The translations under genes and the position numbers were made by a program. Positions 1-11,444 of a stretch of 64,000 nt of DNA are shown piece after piece. Position 1 is the stretch's first letter. The number at the start of each line of letters is the position of its first letter. This DNA comes from Panulirus ornatus (taxonomy: Eukaryota > Arthropoda > Malacostraca > Decapoda > Palinuridae): positions 24,428,502-24,492,501 of the forward strand of contig NC_092226.1 in NCBI RefSeq assembly GCF_036320965.1, given 5' to 3'. The notes under the pieces were generated by a model. It worked only from the letters and a program-made list of their open reading frames with translations, was not told the DNA's origin and did no database searches.

Positions 1-720
1 CCAAAACTCTTGCATTCACCTCCCTAACAACCCCATCCATAAACAAGTTAAACAACCATGGAGACATCACACACTCCTGCCGCAAACCTACATTCACTGA
101 GAACCAATCACTTTCCTCTCTTCCTACACGTACACATGCCTTACATCCTCGATAAAAACTTTTCACTGCTTCTAACAACTTGCCTTCCACACCATATATT
201 CTTAGTACCTTCCACAGAGCATCTCTATCAACTCTATCATATGCTTTCTCCAGATCCATAAATGCTACATACAAATCCATTTGCTTTTCTAAGTATTTCT
301 CACATACATTCTTCAAAGCAAACACCTGATCCACACATCCTCAACCACTTCTGAAACCACACTGCTCTTCCCCAATCTGATGCTCTGTACATGCCTTCAC
401 CCTCTCAATCAATACCCTCCCATATAATTTACCAGGAATACTCAACAAACTTACACCTCTGTAATTTGAGCACTCACTCGTATCCCCTTTGCCTTTATAC
501 AATGGCACTATGCACGCATTCCGCCAATCCTCAGGCACCTCACCATGAATCATACATACGTTAAATAACCTTATCAACCAATGAACAATACAGTCACCCC
601 ATTTTTTGATAAATTCCATTGCAATACCATGCAAACCTGCTGTCTTGCAGGCTTTCATCTTCCGCAAAGCTTTTACTACCTCTTCTCTGTTTACCAAATC
701 ATTTTCCCTAACTCTCTCAC
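1..720 (-). mobile_element. RTE-like LINE fragment (RT domain), left edge
   Basis: This is a minus-strand fragment of an RTE-like non-LTR retrotransposon; it continues past the left edge. Read on the minus strand it gives the RT fingers (residue runs DWRNACIVPLYKGKGDTS, NYRGVSLLSIPGKLYGR and EEQCGFRSG), then motif A (FMDLEKAYDRV) and the LRQ-C-MSPWLF block. Position 1 corresponds to about position 58741 of the plus-strand copy. A TGA at 341-343 interrupts the frame just after CGFRSG, where the family has Arg, so this is a pseudogene. Its N-terminal side stops near 720, where similarity ends. Nucleotide identity to the 58461-59759 copy is high by eye, suggesting a relatively young insertion. 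The clade assignment (RTE or a close relative) is from motif style and recollection. Confidence 0.88.
341..697 (-). pseudogene. Reverse transcriptase N-terminal part, ends in premature stop
   Basis: This 118-codon open stretch lies within the left-edge LINE copy. It covers the region before RT motif A: the sequence around GLHGIAMEFIKKWG, then the PLYKGKGD and NYRGVSLLS motifs (RT motifs 1-2) and EEQCGFRSG. The stop replaces the Arg codon of the usual GFRSGRG, a change explained by CGA to TGA decay. The catalytic Asp motifs lie downstream of the stop, so no active enzyme could come from this copy. Confidence 0.85.
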
Positions 721-726
721 TTTAAA

Positions 727-743
727 GAGGGATTCGAACCGTC
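727..743 (-). other. tRNA B-box-like motif
   Basis: On the minus strand the sequence GGTTCGAATCC is a perfect match to the RNA polymerase III B box. I see no convincing A box or cloverleaf around it, so it may be a tRNA-SINE relic or chance. Confidence 0.25.
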
Positions 744-1437
744 ATTCTGAGATGTCACTTATGATATTCTGAAGTTCATTGTAAAGTTACGTAAGCTACA
801 AGCAGGCAAAGGCACTTAGGGAAAGAGGCTGCGAAACACAGCAGCCTTGCCCTGCCCTGTGTCAGACATAGTCAAGAACTTCAAGTGATGCGGATGCTAG
901 TCTGACTGGTAGTAAGCAGAAGAGAGATGGTGTTCAAGGATTGAATTAGGAAAAAACAAACCTGATACTGTTGGAAAAGAAGAAAAAAAAAGTTTACTAA
1001 GAAGATTAGATCCCACTTAATGTGTGATAGCGAGGTAGGGGAGATATGGCAAAGGAGGAACGGGGACTGGCCATCTTAATATTGGAAAGCTTAAAGAATA
1101 AGGAATCGCCTTATATCTGTTCTCCTTGCATTGGGGAAGAAGCTGTGCTGTTGGTAAAGTGTCACCCTATGACACCCCACACATTGTAATGACGAAGTAC
1201 TGTTAACTTGTTGAATCCTGTGTATACGATTTATACATTAAACTGTTTACGTGTGCATCTGAAGTAGCCTGCTGCGTTCCCACTCGTCTGTACACATCTG
1301 AAAGCAGACTGTGTCTAAACTTAAGACTGCTCAAGTCTTAGTCTCGTGCACAGTGGCCTCGATAGACAGCACAGTTATTTTTACATATGAAAGAAAAAAA
1401 ACTCGGATGTGGAGAAAAATGTTGCGGGTGATGGGGA

Positions 1438-1440
<3 letters not shown>
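744..1440. other. Unassigned non-coding sequence
   Basis: No sustained reading frame, known repeat or RNA gene was recognised. Composition is unremarkable, with a few A-runs near 980. Confidence 0.5.
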
Positions 1441-1442
<2 letters not shown>

Positions 1443-1504
<62 letters not shown>

Positions 1505-1511
1505 CAGAGAG
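1443..1511 (+). repeat. (GA)n microsatellite
   Basis: A near-perfect GA dinucleotide tract with two C interruptions (gagaca) at its right end. Any apparent reading frame through it (Arg-Glu or Ser-Leu runs) is an artefact. Confidence 0.97.
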
Positions 1512-1998
1512 GTAAACAAGCTAATGGTCTGCTCATGATACACTCACGAGCTTTTCTTGTCATTGTTACCAAAATCTGAATTGCTCTCGCGAGGCACTCA
1601 CCGTGACGCTCTGCTTTGTCGATGGTGCAACAGTGAGGTGTATACCTGCACGAGTTGTCCTCGCCTTCACCTCAGTACTTTCGGGACGTTGAAATAAGGT
1701 ATCCGCCATGGTTTCTCTCTTCTTGAACCACGTCATATACCTTGTGAATAGACATACTGCCATGATAAAGCGTCAGTCTGAATTTTTCATCACGTAATGG
1801 CCTATTAATCAAGATTCGTTATCGTTGATTTTCACATTAAATGAAGGAATGATGTTAAATAACATGTACGTTTCTCTAAACAGATATTCATCCACTTGTT
1901 CATTTTATTCAGCGTAACTGTCATATTGTTAAAGAAGGAAGAATTATACTTTCATGGAAGGACTACTACCAAGACATTATTTTTGACCGTAGTGTTTC
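1512..1998. other. Unassigned sequence
   Basis: No gene or repeat recognised. Confidence 0.4.
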
Positions 1999-2440
1999 TT
2001 GGTGAAGCGTCACGCACCCCTGGGGAAGGCTGGTGAGCTCATTAACCCCCACAGTCCACACACTCTCCTCCCACTCAACAGGAACACCACACACCCAGGC
2101 TATTCATCACCAACCTGTTGCTCTGTTTACTACAGTTTTATCTTTTCTTCGCCTAACACTCCCTCCTTTTTTTTTTTTCCTTTTTGGCCTTCTGCTTCCA
2201 CTCCCCACGCGATACTCCCGCCTCCTCCTGTCCTAAGCCATCCTCCTGCCTTCCTTTCATTCTCTGCCTCCTATCTTCGTCTTCCTACCATCCATTCTCC
2301 TCCTGCATCCTGCCCTCCCTCTGCTTGCCACCACCCTCCTCCAGCCACCCAGCTTCCTCCTGCCTCTCTGTCGTTCTTGTTCCCTCTTACCCCCACCTAC
2401 TTATCATCCTCCTTCCTCTTTTATTCTCCTATAATTGGGT
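1999..2440 (+). repeat. Pyrimidine-rich degenerate repeat
   Basis: A C/T-dominated tract with recurring cctcctgcc and ccatcctcc words. Open frames rich in Pro and Ser come from this bias and are not supported as genes. Confidence 0.6.
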
Positions 2441-3094
2441 GTTTAGGGAAGGAAGGAAAAGTGGTGGACAAGAGAGTAAAGCGGAGAAACAGATGATGTT
2501 ATTAAAGTGTAAGGACGTATGGTGTATTTATACTGAAGTGTTTGAGTGTTTTGCTGGTTATGTACTTTGTCTTACGGCGTATCGATACATGTGTTTGTAG
2601 TGATAGAGTAAGTTGGTTTAGCGAGGGAAGTAACTAAGAAAGGATAAGGCTTGTTCCTAAAGTATGTCGAGGGATGATTGGAACTTCTCCAAGGACTATG
2701 AGGCTTCGTGGGAACCAAGTGTGCTCCATGTTGCACTACTTGGGAGACCTTTGATACATCTGTATTTTTTTGTCTCCGTAGATGATGGTCTTCAGTATTT
2801 TCAATATAAGGGTATTTTTCAGTTGAAAAATCGGAGTGCCTTATATTGTTCCCCCTGCAGATTCGGCATGCGTGGAACTGATCAGTGCTTTAGTATAAGG
2901 TTGGATCATAGCCTCTTCGGGAGGTGCCAGAGTCTGTACAGGCATGTCAGGACTGCTTTACCTTGTGGAATTCTTCTTGAAATTTGGCCACCTGTTCATG
3001 TGTGACCTAATATTTTACAGCTTATCTGGTGAAGTATTCGATTTCTACCACTTCGATGATAAAACTCCTTATCCTCAGTTTTTCCACCGCCTTA
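2441..3094. other. Unassigned sequence with one 113-codon frame
   Basis: A plus-strand frame from 2664 to 3005 (start MSRDDWNFSK) is open, but I recognise no family, signal peptide or splice context. It could be chance or an old pseudogene exon. Confidence 0.3.
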
Positions 3095-4700
3095 TCTGCC
3101 TTGCTTAACTCTATTGCCAGTAAGTCTCCTTACCATCATATCACGTCTATCCACTTCATTCTGTTCCGTGCACACAATTCGCGTTCCTGAGCGTTCAGGC
3201 CCAGATATCTCAAAATCGCCCTCGCTCCATTTACCTCCTTTTCCACGCCGTCCATGAATGGATCAAACGGACATGGTAACATCACATAACCTTGAAGCAG
3301 CCTCTGACTTCGATCATTAGGAACCATTCATCCTCCTCCCTTCCTATTCGCACACATACCTTACTTTTCCGGTAAAGACTCCGTCACTTTACTGAGAAGT
3401 TGTCTTCCCACATCAGATGTTATTAGCACTTCCCGCAAGGCAAATCTGTTAATCATACATTTTCTACAAATCCATAAAAATGCCACTGTTTCTGCCAGTA
3501 TTTCTCACAAAAATTTTCAAAGCAGTTGACTGGTCAACAAAACATCTACCACGCCTGAGACCATACTGCTCCTAGCAGTCAGGTAGTCTTTGTATGCCAC
3601 CATTATCAGGTAAACTCAGCTGACTCGAACCTCTGAGCTTCGAACATGTTCTGCTTGTACATATACAAGGACACTTTCCATGCATTTTAACAATCCTGTG
3701 GCACCTCACCCTTCGGCTATACAGACAATGAAATAGCCTGACCCACCAGTGAACAGCACTGTCACCCAAGTTCTTGAGAAACTCAACCATAGTCTCATCC
3801 ATCGCTTCCGTTTTGCCATATTTCTTCTCACGGAAGCTTTTGACGCTGCATTGTCCACAACTCGTCACTCCTTATGTCACCTTGTCCCAAACACATGAAG
3901 TCGTCCTTCCTGTCATCTGACACATTCAATAGTCCTTCAGAATACTCACGCCATCTCTGCCTCACATACTCTTTGCCTGTTATCACTGCTTCCCTTCGGT
4001 TTCCCCCAACTATTCTTTCTGTTCACACAATTCACCTCCTTTTATAGCATTTCTATATTCCATCAAGATCTCCCATTTGCTTTTGTTTTTTATCTCTCGT
4101 ACCTTTTACTTGACTTTGTCGCTTTCATTTGTATTTCTCTCTATTGCTTTCACTCCTTTCCTGGAGGTACCTTCCATTAATCTCCTCTGTTTCTCATTTG
4201 CGATTTAGTTCACTCATTCCACTATTCACTGCCTTCTCTTGTCTTTCCACAGCCTTCATTCTGCATGCCACACACTCCACTTTTATAAACAAGAAATTTC
4301 GTAAAGATCTCTCCACACTTCTGGTACTGCCCAAATTTTTGTTCTCACTTTATACCATTCTTTACTCATCCTCCCTTGGTATATCAGCAGAGAGGTCTCT
4401 TTTTCCTGACACACTTCCATTAACGTCTTCCATACAAGTATATCATTTTCTCAAACTAAAGCCGCTGCAAACCTTCACACTTGCCTCCACTGAGAAGGGA
4501 TCAGACATTCCAGATGTTGCCCACTCAGCACATTCACGTCCAACAACCTCACCCTTGCACGCTCCTCGATCAGCACCTAATCCAAAAATGCAAGCTTGTC
4601 CCTCACCCCTACTCACTTACTTATGTATCTACATTTCTTCAAGCCATATATTCCCGATTATCATTTCTCAGCATGTTATTAAAGCCATATCCATCTAATG
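3095..4700 (-). mobile_element. Old, internally deleted RTE-like LINE
   Basis: This minus-strand copy is heavily diverged but follows the RTE-like element in order. Near 4480-4590 it matches the endonuclease region, by nucleotide resemblance to the recalled family consensus. At 3572-3868 it matches the pre-motif-A RT region (VEFLKNLGDSAVHWWVRLF, compare EFIKKWGDCIVHWLIRLF in the left-edge copy). At 3136-3327 the RT block CPFDPFMDGVEKEVN runs directly into the C-terminal block LNAQERELCARNRMKWIDV. Those blocks lie about 250 residues apart in the 58461-59573 copy, so the centre of the ORF, including FADD, is deleted. Many stops make it a pseudogene. Confidence 0.8.
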
Positions 4701-6310
4701 TTGAATACGGTAGCCACTTTTAGCCCATGGAGTAATCAATATACTGTCACCTATTTTTTTTCTTTTTTTTTGAGGTGGTTGGACTAGCTTCTAGTGCAAG
4801 GTGTTCCTCAGTAAAGACGTCATTTCTTAAAATCTTGAGTCATTATCTTCAGCAGTATCCTGTATGTGTTTCTTTCCCAGGAACTTTTGCTATAATTGGA
4901 AAAATAATTTGTGGAAACCCTGTAGCTTATGATTTATAAATGGAACTTTTAACTTCAACGCGGCTAATGGTCGTAACCATATTGTTAATTAAGATTAGTA
5001 AGAAGGGGAAAGGATAGACGAAGAAGATCGGAGGTCCAGAAAATATTACACAATTTCCTTACAAAGTTTCTCGACCAATATAAAGGTTAAAAAACATTGC
5101 TATACATCATTGTTAGTCGTATGACACTTGAGGGTAAACCAGCAGCTAAGTACTGCAGCCTCTGTGTCCATCTTGCTGAAGTGAAGTGTTCATTGTAAAG
5201 AGAACCGATGTTGAGAGATGAGGATGAACAACCACCAGTTTCCATCTTTAACTTTTTCATACTAATATATACGAGTCTTCTGATTGGGGAAACATTATTT
5301 GGCTTTTCATTCTGCTCTGGACTAGTTTGACAATACTTCTCTTGACTCGCCATTTGTCTTTTCATGTGTTTTCTTACCAGAAGGGCCACACGGCAGCCCA
5401 CTTTAGAATCGAGTAAACGATACAGACTAGATGATGTTCCTTCTCTTATCAGTGTGCATTAAAGGTTGGAGGACTTAGAACAATCACCTGTTCCTCAGCA
5501 CTCACCAGCAGTCAACAGCAGCTCAGTGAAGCATAACTACTTGTTATATCAGTCCCACCCAAACATGCATGACAACCAGGTCCCTGCAACGTTTATAGCT
5601 CTCCCTACCCAAACTCTACCTAAGCATCCACCAGCCCGCTTGATGAGATAAGCTCACCACATCAACTTATGTTTGCAGTATTCCTCTACCTTGCCCGTGC
5701 TTGGAAGCACCATACTGAAAAAGCGTACTGACACTGTAATAATCCGTCAGGCACTTGATCACCAGCCCTAACCAAGCGTTAAACATCAGCCAATCAGACG
5801 TAAATCAACCTGGAACTACACTCTCCAGACACACACGAGTTATAGTACCACCTCTGTTCTCTGGACACCACCAGTCACTCAAACATTATATCATCACAAG
5901 GCCTCTCATACTCAAGATACAACTTTCACACTCAACATATACTTCTCCGCTGTCTGTTATCACACCAGAAAGACAAGGATACAACATCCCGACATGTAGT
6001 CCTACTTTAAGGGAGCGATACTGAAGATCACTGGGTAAGGAAGGTGTGGTAAGATATATGTCCATTTATTTTTCTCTTGTATCTTTGTTGTCTTTAGCTT
6101 TCACGTCTTTCTCATTTGTATTAGTAATATGGTCAATGAATAATGAACAAGTATAATAGAGATCAATGATGAATTTTATAGCATAAGTTTATATATGACA
6201 CGAGAACGTTTTGATTTGTAAAGTGTCGAGTTAAAGTACTGACATGGAAGGAATTCTTGTCACCACGTAGTTTGGACAATGGTCAGAGTCACAGAAACCC
6301 AGTAGTAATC
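4701..6310. other. Unassigned sequence
   Basis: No coding region or known repeat recognised. The T-rich stretch near 4755-4770 is a simple homopolymer. The short frames at 5087-5401(-), 5466-5651(+) and 5755-6024(+) have no recognisable motifs. Confidence 0.4.
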
Positions 6311-6600
6311 AAGGCTGGTGGCATGATATACCAGGGCTGGTGGCATGATATACCGGGGCTGGTGGCATGATTTACAGGGGCTGGTGGCATGATTTACAGG
6401 GGCTGGTGGCATGATTTACAGGGGCTGGTGGCATGATTTACAGGGGCTGGTGGCATGATTTACCGGGGCTGGTGGCATGATTTACAGGGGCTGGTGGCAT
6501 GATTTACAGGGGCTGGTGGCATGATTTACCGGGGCTGGTGGCTTGATTTACTGGAGCTGATGGCATGAGTTACCGGTGCTGGTGGCGCGTTGTAGAGGGA
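6311..6600 (+). repeat. 22 bp minisatellite, about 13 copies
   Basis: A tandem array whose core is ggctggtggcatgattta plus a short variable join (cagg or ccgg). Period is 22 bp. The outer units are diverged (gatatacc, gagttacc) and the central units nearly identical, the usual pattern of an expanding minisatellite. Confidence 0.95.
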
Positions 6601-7098
6601 GATGGAACGAGGACGTTCACTCTAGGCTCATGTTGGACAGTGTGAAATACCCAGGTGGCGGCCCGGCGAGTATAAGATAGGAATTTAGAGTGTTAATGTT
6701 TTGCAGCAGAAGTATTCCTCGCAAGCCACAATGTTATTATATGGCTCGCCTTTGTATTCGTGTGTTTTCATGTCTTCCCTTCATCATATGTTATTAACTC
6801 GCTGATTCTGCCATTATCCTCGGTGTTTCCTCTCATCATCTTGATCGCCCTTCCTTATACCTTATCTTGATCGTCTGTAATCATTGTTTCTCTTCTCTTC
6901 CTTTATACGTATTTCTATTATTTGAAATTCGTGTAACCTCTTCTACCAGTTACCGTCACTTGTATCACTATGACATCTTTTCTCTCTTTAGTTTTGTGAC
7001 CTTAGTTTTGTTTTCTCTGCCTCTTAAATTCTTTATTATATTTCCTGTTTAATATCTTTATTACCTTTACTTTTTATCTGCTTCTTATTCTCTTTCTC
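6601..7098. other. Unassigned sequence
   Basis: No gene recognised; T/C-rich towards the right. Confidence 0.4.
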
Positions 7099-7690
7099 TT
7101 GTTCTCATGTTCTCTCTACTGTTCAGTCATTTGTTACCTGTTGTGCTGCTCCTGCTGTTGCCCATGCTGCTGTTCTTCTTCTTCGTCACATCTGCTCCAC
7201 ATTTCTTCTCTCCTTTTCCCTGTTTCCGTCCCCTTCTGTCTCGTCTCACTCTTACGGTCTTCCTCTCGAGTCATTTTTCTCCTCTCCCTTCCCACATCCT
7301 GGTTTACTTTTCCATCTTATCTTCTCCCTTGGCTTACACTCCAGTTCCTCTTCCTCAACCTCGACAGCTTCATCCTCTCCACCTTCCACCCTTCGTCTCC
7401 TCCGCCCCCTCCCTCCCTCCCTCCCTCCCTCCTCCTTCATCTTGGAATTTTGTGAGCTGTTCAAAAAGTCAGGGTTGGGGTCCCGCCGCGAGATCTGGGG
7501 AACTTTTCTCCAGGTTCCAGACGATAAGAGGGAAGTCCTCCCTCCTCATCCTCCCCCTACCCTCCACCAGCCCGACCAACCAGGGACCCGACTCTCCCCC
7601 TTCCCCTCCCCACCCACCCACAAAAATCTCAAGGATCCCCCACCCCACCACCCATTGAACCATCATCCCCCCCTCAGCACTCTGCCTTCC
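7099..7690 (+). repeat. Pyrimidine-rich low-complexity tract
   Basis: Dominated by C/T words (ctcctcc, ccctccctccctccct near 7407-7435, and cccacccaccca near 7609). The several overlapping long frames with Pro/Ser/Leu bias are shadows of composition. Confidence 0.65.
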
Positions 7691-7808
7691 ATTTATTATT
7701 TATGTCTTTGTCTTTTACTTACATTTGTATTTGTTTCTATTCTCATGTCTTGTGTAATTAGGAAGTATTCCGCTTATTACTTATAAAATGGAATTGGGAA
7801 TCATTTCA

Positions 7809-7809
<1 letters not shown>

Positions 7810-7876
<67 letters not shown>
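7810..7876 (+). repeat. (TA)n microsatellite, left flank of SINE
   Basis: A 67 bp pure AT tract that ends exactly where the SINE begins. A 67 bp AT tract also follows the SINE. Confidence 0.97.
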
Positions 7877-7879
<3 letters not shown>

Positions 7880-8108
7880 CCCTGGGGATAGGGGAGAAAG
7901 AATACTTCCCACGTATTCCCTGCGTGTCGTAGAAGGCGACTAAAAGGGGAGGGAGCGGGGGGCTGGAAATCTTCCCCTCTCGTTTTTTAATTTTCCAAAA
8001 CAAGGAACAGAGAAGGGGGCCAGGTGAGGATATTCCCTCCAAGGCCCAGTCCTCTGTTCTTAACGCTACCTCGCTAACGCGGGAAATGGCGAATAGTTTG
8101 AAAGAAAA

Positions 8109-8110
<2 letters not shown>
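7877..8110 (+). mobile_element. SINE with conserved core and RTE-type 3' tail
   Basis: A 234 bp element bounded by AT tracts on both sides. It starts tgtccctggggatagg and contains the block tgtcgtagaaggcgacta near 7925-7942. It then has a purine-rich segment, a ttttttaattttcc spacer, and the tail acgctacctcgctaacgcgg at 8063-8082. It ends tttgaaagaaaaag(AT)n. A 5'-truncated minus-strand copy is at 43373-43500. The core resembles the conserved central domains described for metazoan SINE superfamilies (Nin-DC or Meta type), which I could not check. No clear tRNA head is visible. Confidence 0.75.

Positions 8111-8177
<67 letters not shown>
8111..8177 (+). repeat. (TA)n microsatellite between two element tails
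   Basis: A 67 bp AT tract. It is the 3' tail of the plus-strand SINE on its left and of the minus-strand RTE-like fragment on its right, so the two 3' ends converge on it. Confidence 0.97.
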
Positions 8178-8178
<1 letters not shown>

Positions 8179-8500
8179 TACTCCATCGCCGTTTCCCACG
8201 TCAGTGAGTTAGCTCCACGAACAGACGAAGGAAGACCACATTCACTCTCATTTATTCTCTCTACCTCTCATGTGCAATGCACCGAAACCACAACTTTTTA
8301 TCCACAACCAGGCACCAAAAAACCGTTCCATGGTTTCACCTGGTCGCTTTACGTGCCCTGGTTCAGTTAATTGACAGTACGTCGAACCCTGTATACCGCA
8401 TCAATCCAATCACTCAGTCCCACGCATGCCTTTCACCCTCCTGGATGTTCTGGCCTTTACTACCCAAGTTTTTTCATACGTTGGAAATAAATCTTTTCAT
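8178..8500 (-). mobile_element. RTE-like LINE 3' end, truncated
   Basis: A minus-strand fragment starting at the AT tract with a decayed tail motif (8196-8214), then the 3' UTR seen in the other copies (tgcaatgcaccgaaaccaca and ccatggtttcacctgg) and the last codons of the ORF. Similarity is lost near 8500. Only the 3' UTR and extreme C-terminus remain, as expected from 5'-truncated target-primed reverse transcription. Confidence 0.82.
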
Positions 8501-10740
8501 TCAGAAATCAGTCATAGAAGAAATTAGAAAACCACTTGCGTTAATATTTCTGTGATTGAGATTTAAACATAAAGAGGACCAATTTGACCATTTGAGCACC
8601 TGAATATTTTTTTTTTCAAGGGTCGTTGATAACAAGGTACAGCCTAGATTGCTAATTTATTGAATTTTACAAAAGTATTTGTGCGTCATTGGATACTACA
8701 GGATTTCCTTGCTGTCTGCCAGCCCTTAAGAAAAAAAGATTTCATTTGATTAAAGGGTTTGTGAAATAGCTTCACTGTAGTTACATAATAGGGGTTGAAC
8801 TGTGTGGCCAGATCACTGAGCATATGCTCGTATTTTCTAAAGAAAAAGTAAACTTTCTCCCCTCAGCTGTGATGAAATTTTAGGAAGAAATAAGTTTCTT
8901 CAGCCTTCCAGGATAGATGCACCTGACATATCATGCTATTCATGATAACTTTGCCTCTCGCATCCAGGTCATTTGCATGTAGGTCTATTTGAACTAACCC
9001 TCAAGAGAAAGTGGCATATATTCAACTGCTTGAGTTTGCCTTTGTTGCTTTTCCACACCTCTTGTTTATAAGGGTCAGATTTCCCTCGACAGCCTGAAGG
9101 TCTTCAGCTCTTTATCATATCAGATCGATGTCTCTCATCTTAGGGGGATTTTAGCTAGTTACCGTTCTGAACCCAAGAAGGGAATAGCGTTTCTGGTCGT
9201 TGATATCTAGATTTTTATCTGCTACACGTCTGTACAGCATCGAGCTGCTACACGCTGCTTCCATGGAGTCTGCGGCAGTACGTGTCTCAGCAGGAGGACG
9301 GTATGGTGACATGGGTTGATCGTGGAAGTCGATCAAGGCCCCCTCCCCATGTGCTTATATATTGTAAAGGTATTTTACGTACGTGAACTTCGGCTTTTGC
9401 TTTGTTTCCTGCCACATTTCAAGACAGTATTCCACTGGGTGAGATGTGGCAGAGATGGACACCAAAGATACTGATCGAGTAGCAAGGTATTCTAGAGGTG
9501 TTATTGTGGTGTTCTCGTATTTGGTGTACCACACATATCAAGATCTACCATGTCGTGTGGTTTAGTTCGTCCTAAATATCAGATATAGCAAATTAATGTT
9601 GGTCGTTCTGACATGTGGGTAGCGAGGCAGCAACGAGACACGAACTTCTAATCAGGATTTAATTCTCAACGTTTCGACAGTTGATAATTAAATCCTAATT
9701 AACAGCTCGTATCTAATTGCTTCCTTACTACTTACCAGGCATGTCATTTTTTTTGGGACTGAACAGTTCCACTGTGTCAGATTTCCTCCAGTAGCCAGAT
9801 GTTGAGGAAGGTGGGGAGCAAAATCACTTTATCAAAGTGCAACGAGATTTTTCTTTTCTTTTCAGAGGTGTTATGTTTTCTGCTAGATGCAGAACTGTGT
9901 ATGAACTGGGGCCAAGATTTGATTAATTCGAATTATTCGCTGGTTCCAACTTATCCGGGTTACGCACGAAACCGTAAACTATACGCCAAACTGAGTATCT
10001 TAATCCTCATTTGTGGGGTTTCTTAGCAACATTTTGCTTCAGATCTTGTATACCTTTGCCTGGCGCCAATTTGTTCATCACCACATAACATAGGATGCTC
10101 TGTCATAGGGATCCTTCTGATCTCTGTTGTGAGGTGACCTACAAGAGGCTTAACTTTGGATTTTCTGTCATGTTTGTGTATACTGATGTTGTCCCTTTAA
10201 TGTAAGTTTGACCTGCCACCTCCCATCTGCTGCTGCTGAATACAGGAGCTCGCTTTCCTGTGCTGTGTTACTGAGCATCTTAATATGCATCACAGTCTAA
10301 AGAAGCTTAGCCTAATGGCTTTAAACAAAAGAGGTGTGAAAACGTATCAAACATTGATTTTGTTTCCTCTTTCTAGATGAGAGAAACGCTACCTATATTC
10401 ACAAGCTGTTGTATTTATTTTTCTTATGAAATCAAACAGGGTTTCAGACGGTCAGCACATGAATTTCATTGCTATACGTTTTTTTTTCAGTATATGATTT
10501 TGCAAGTCTATGATTTTTTGTTCGTAAGTAAAGATCGTACGTGGGTGAGCATCATTCATCATCTGGATAAGTGTTGCCAGGATACGTCACACACTAACCC
10601 GTCCTTACTTCTCGTGGTTTTTATCTTGCCTACAAAGGCAAATAGTGCTGGAAACTTCCCAGGTGACGTAAGACCTCACGTTTATGACCATAGGTTTAAA
10701 AGAAGTCCGACACTTCTTTTCAGCAGTAATGCATGAGGTA
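8501..10740. other. Unassigned sequence
   Basis: No gene, RNA or known repeat recognised across about 2.2 kb. An 11 bp inverted repeat (aggatttaatt / aattaaatcct) lies near 9653-9697. A 75-codon plus frame at 9799-10026 has no recognised motif. Confidence 0.4.
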
Positions 10741-10755
10741 GGGGACTGGGTAGAG

Positions 10756-10774
10756 GAGAGAGAGAGAGAGAGAA
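10756..10774 (+). repeat. Short (GA)n tract
   Basis: About nine GA units. Confidence 0.9.
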
Positions 10775-11444
10775 CCATGGGGACCTCAGGTTTAAAGGAC
10801 CTCATGGATCATGTTCATGAGCAGGCATGAACATCAGGAATACGTTCCTGAAACGCTGTCATGTTCATACGTACATGTGTTGCAGACTCGAGGGGATAGA
10901 GTAGATAAGAGTTTGATTCACCTGTTTCTAGTGAGAAGGATTGTAACAGGTCTTTCCCGAAACATCTGTTACGTCTTTCTACTCACACCACACTAAGCTA
11001 TGAGTTACTCGTGGAGTTACTCGTGGTCTCTTCCACTGTCGTAAACAGCCTCGTTACGACTTAATGGTCTGTTGCTATTTGTACCCTTTTGTAGTGTGCA
11101 TAATATGCGGTCTAGGAAAGGGTTTGGAGGGAGTGTTCCAGATCATGTGGTTGTAATATGTAAACTAAACTTTTATTGTAGGTGGTATACAAGATTGAGA
11201 TAGAAAACGAGAAGGATAAAAGTAGAAAAATTGCGATGTGAAATTGTGAAATTTGACTTGTACATTGGAAGGACACATAACAAGAGACTCGGCTGATAGT
11301 TGGTGACGAGGTTATCTGCTTTAGGACAGAAGTAGCGGTGTACTGAGGTGATATTTGTAGTAAAGACAGAGGAGGAAAACAGAGAGCACCTCCCCCGCTC
11401 ATCACTTCTTCCAGTACAACAGATTTCACAAGGCCTATTTTTAC
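10775..11444. other. Unassigned sequence
   Basis: No recognisable gene. A 105-codon minus frame at 11112-11429 is low-complexity Ser/Leu-rich and not supported. Confidence 0.4.

Noticed and set aside
58..261. Plus-strand 67-codon frame, repeated at 58480-58683 on the minus strand
   Set aside because: It is the antisense translation of the conserved RT segment; the recurrence reflects the LINE copies, not a gene.
2184..2600. 138-codon and overlapping 165-codon frames
   Set aside because: Ser/Pro/Leu bias from a pyrimidine-rich tract; several frames are open at once, as expected from composition.
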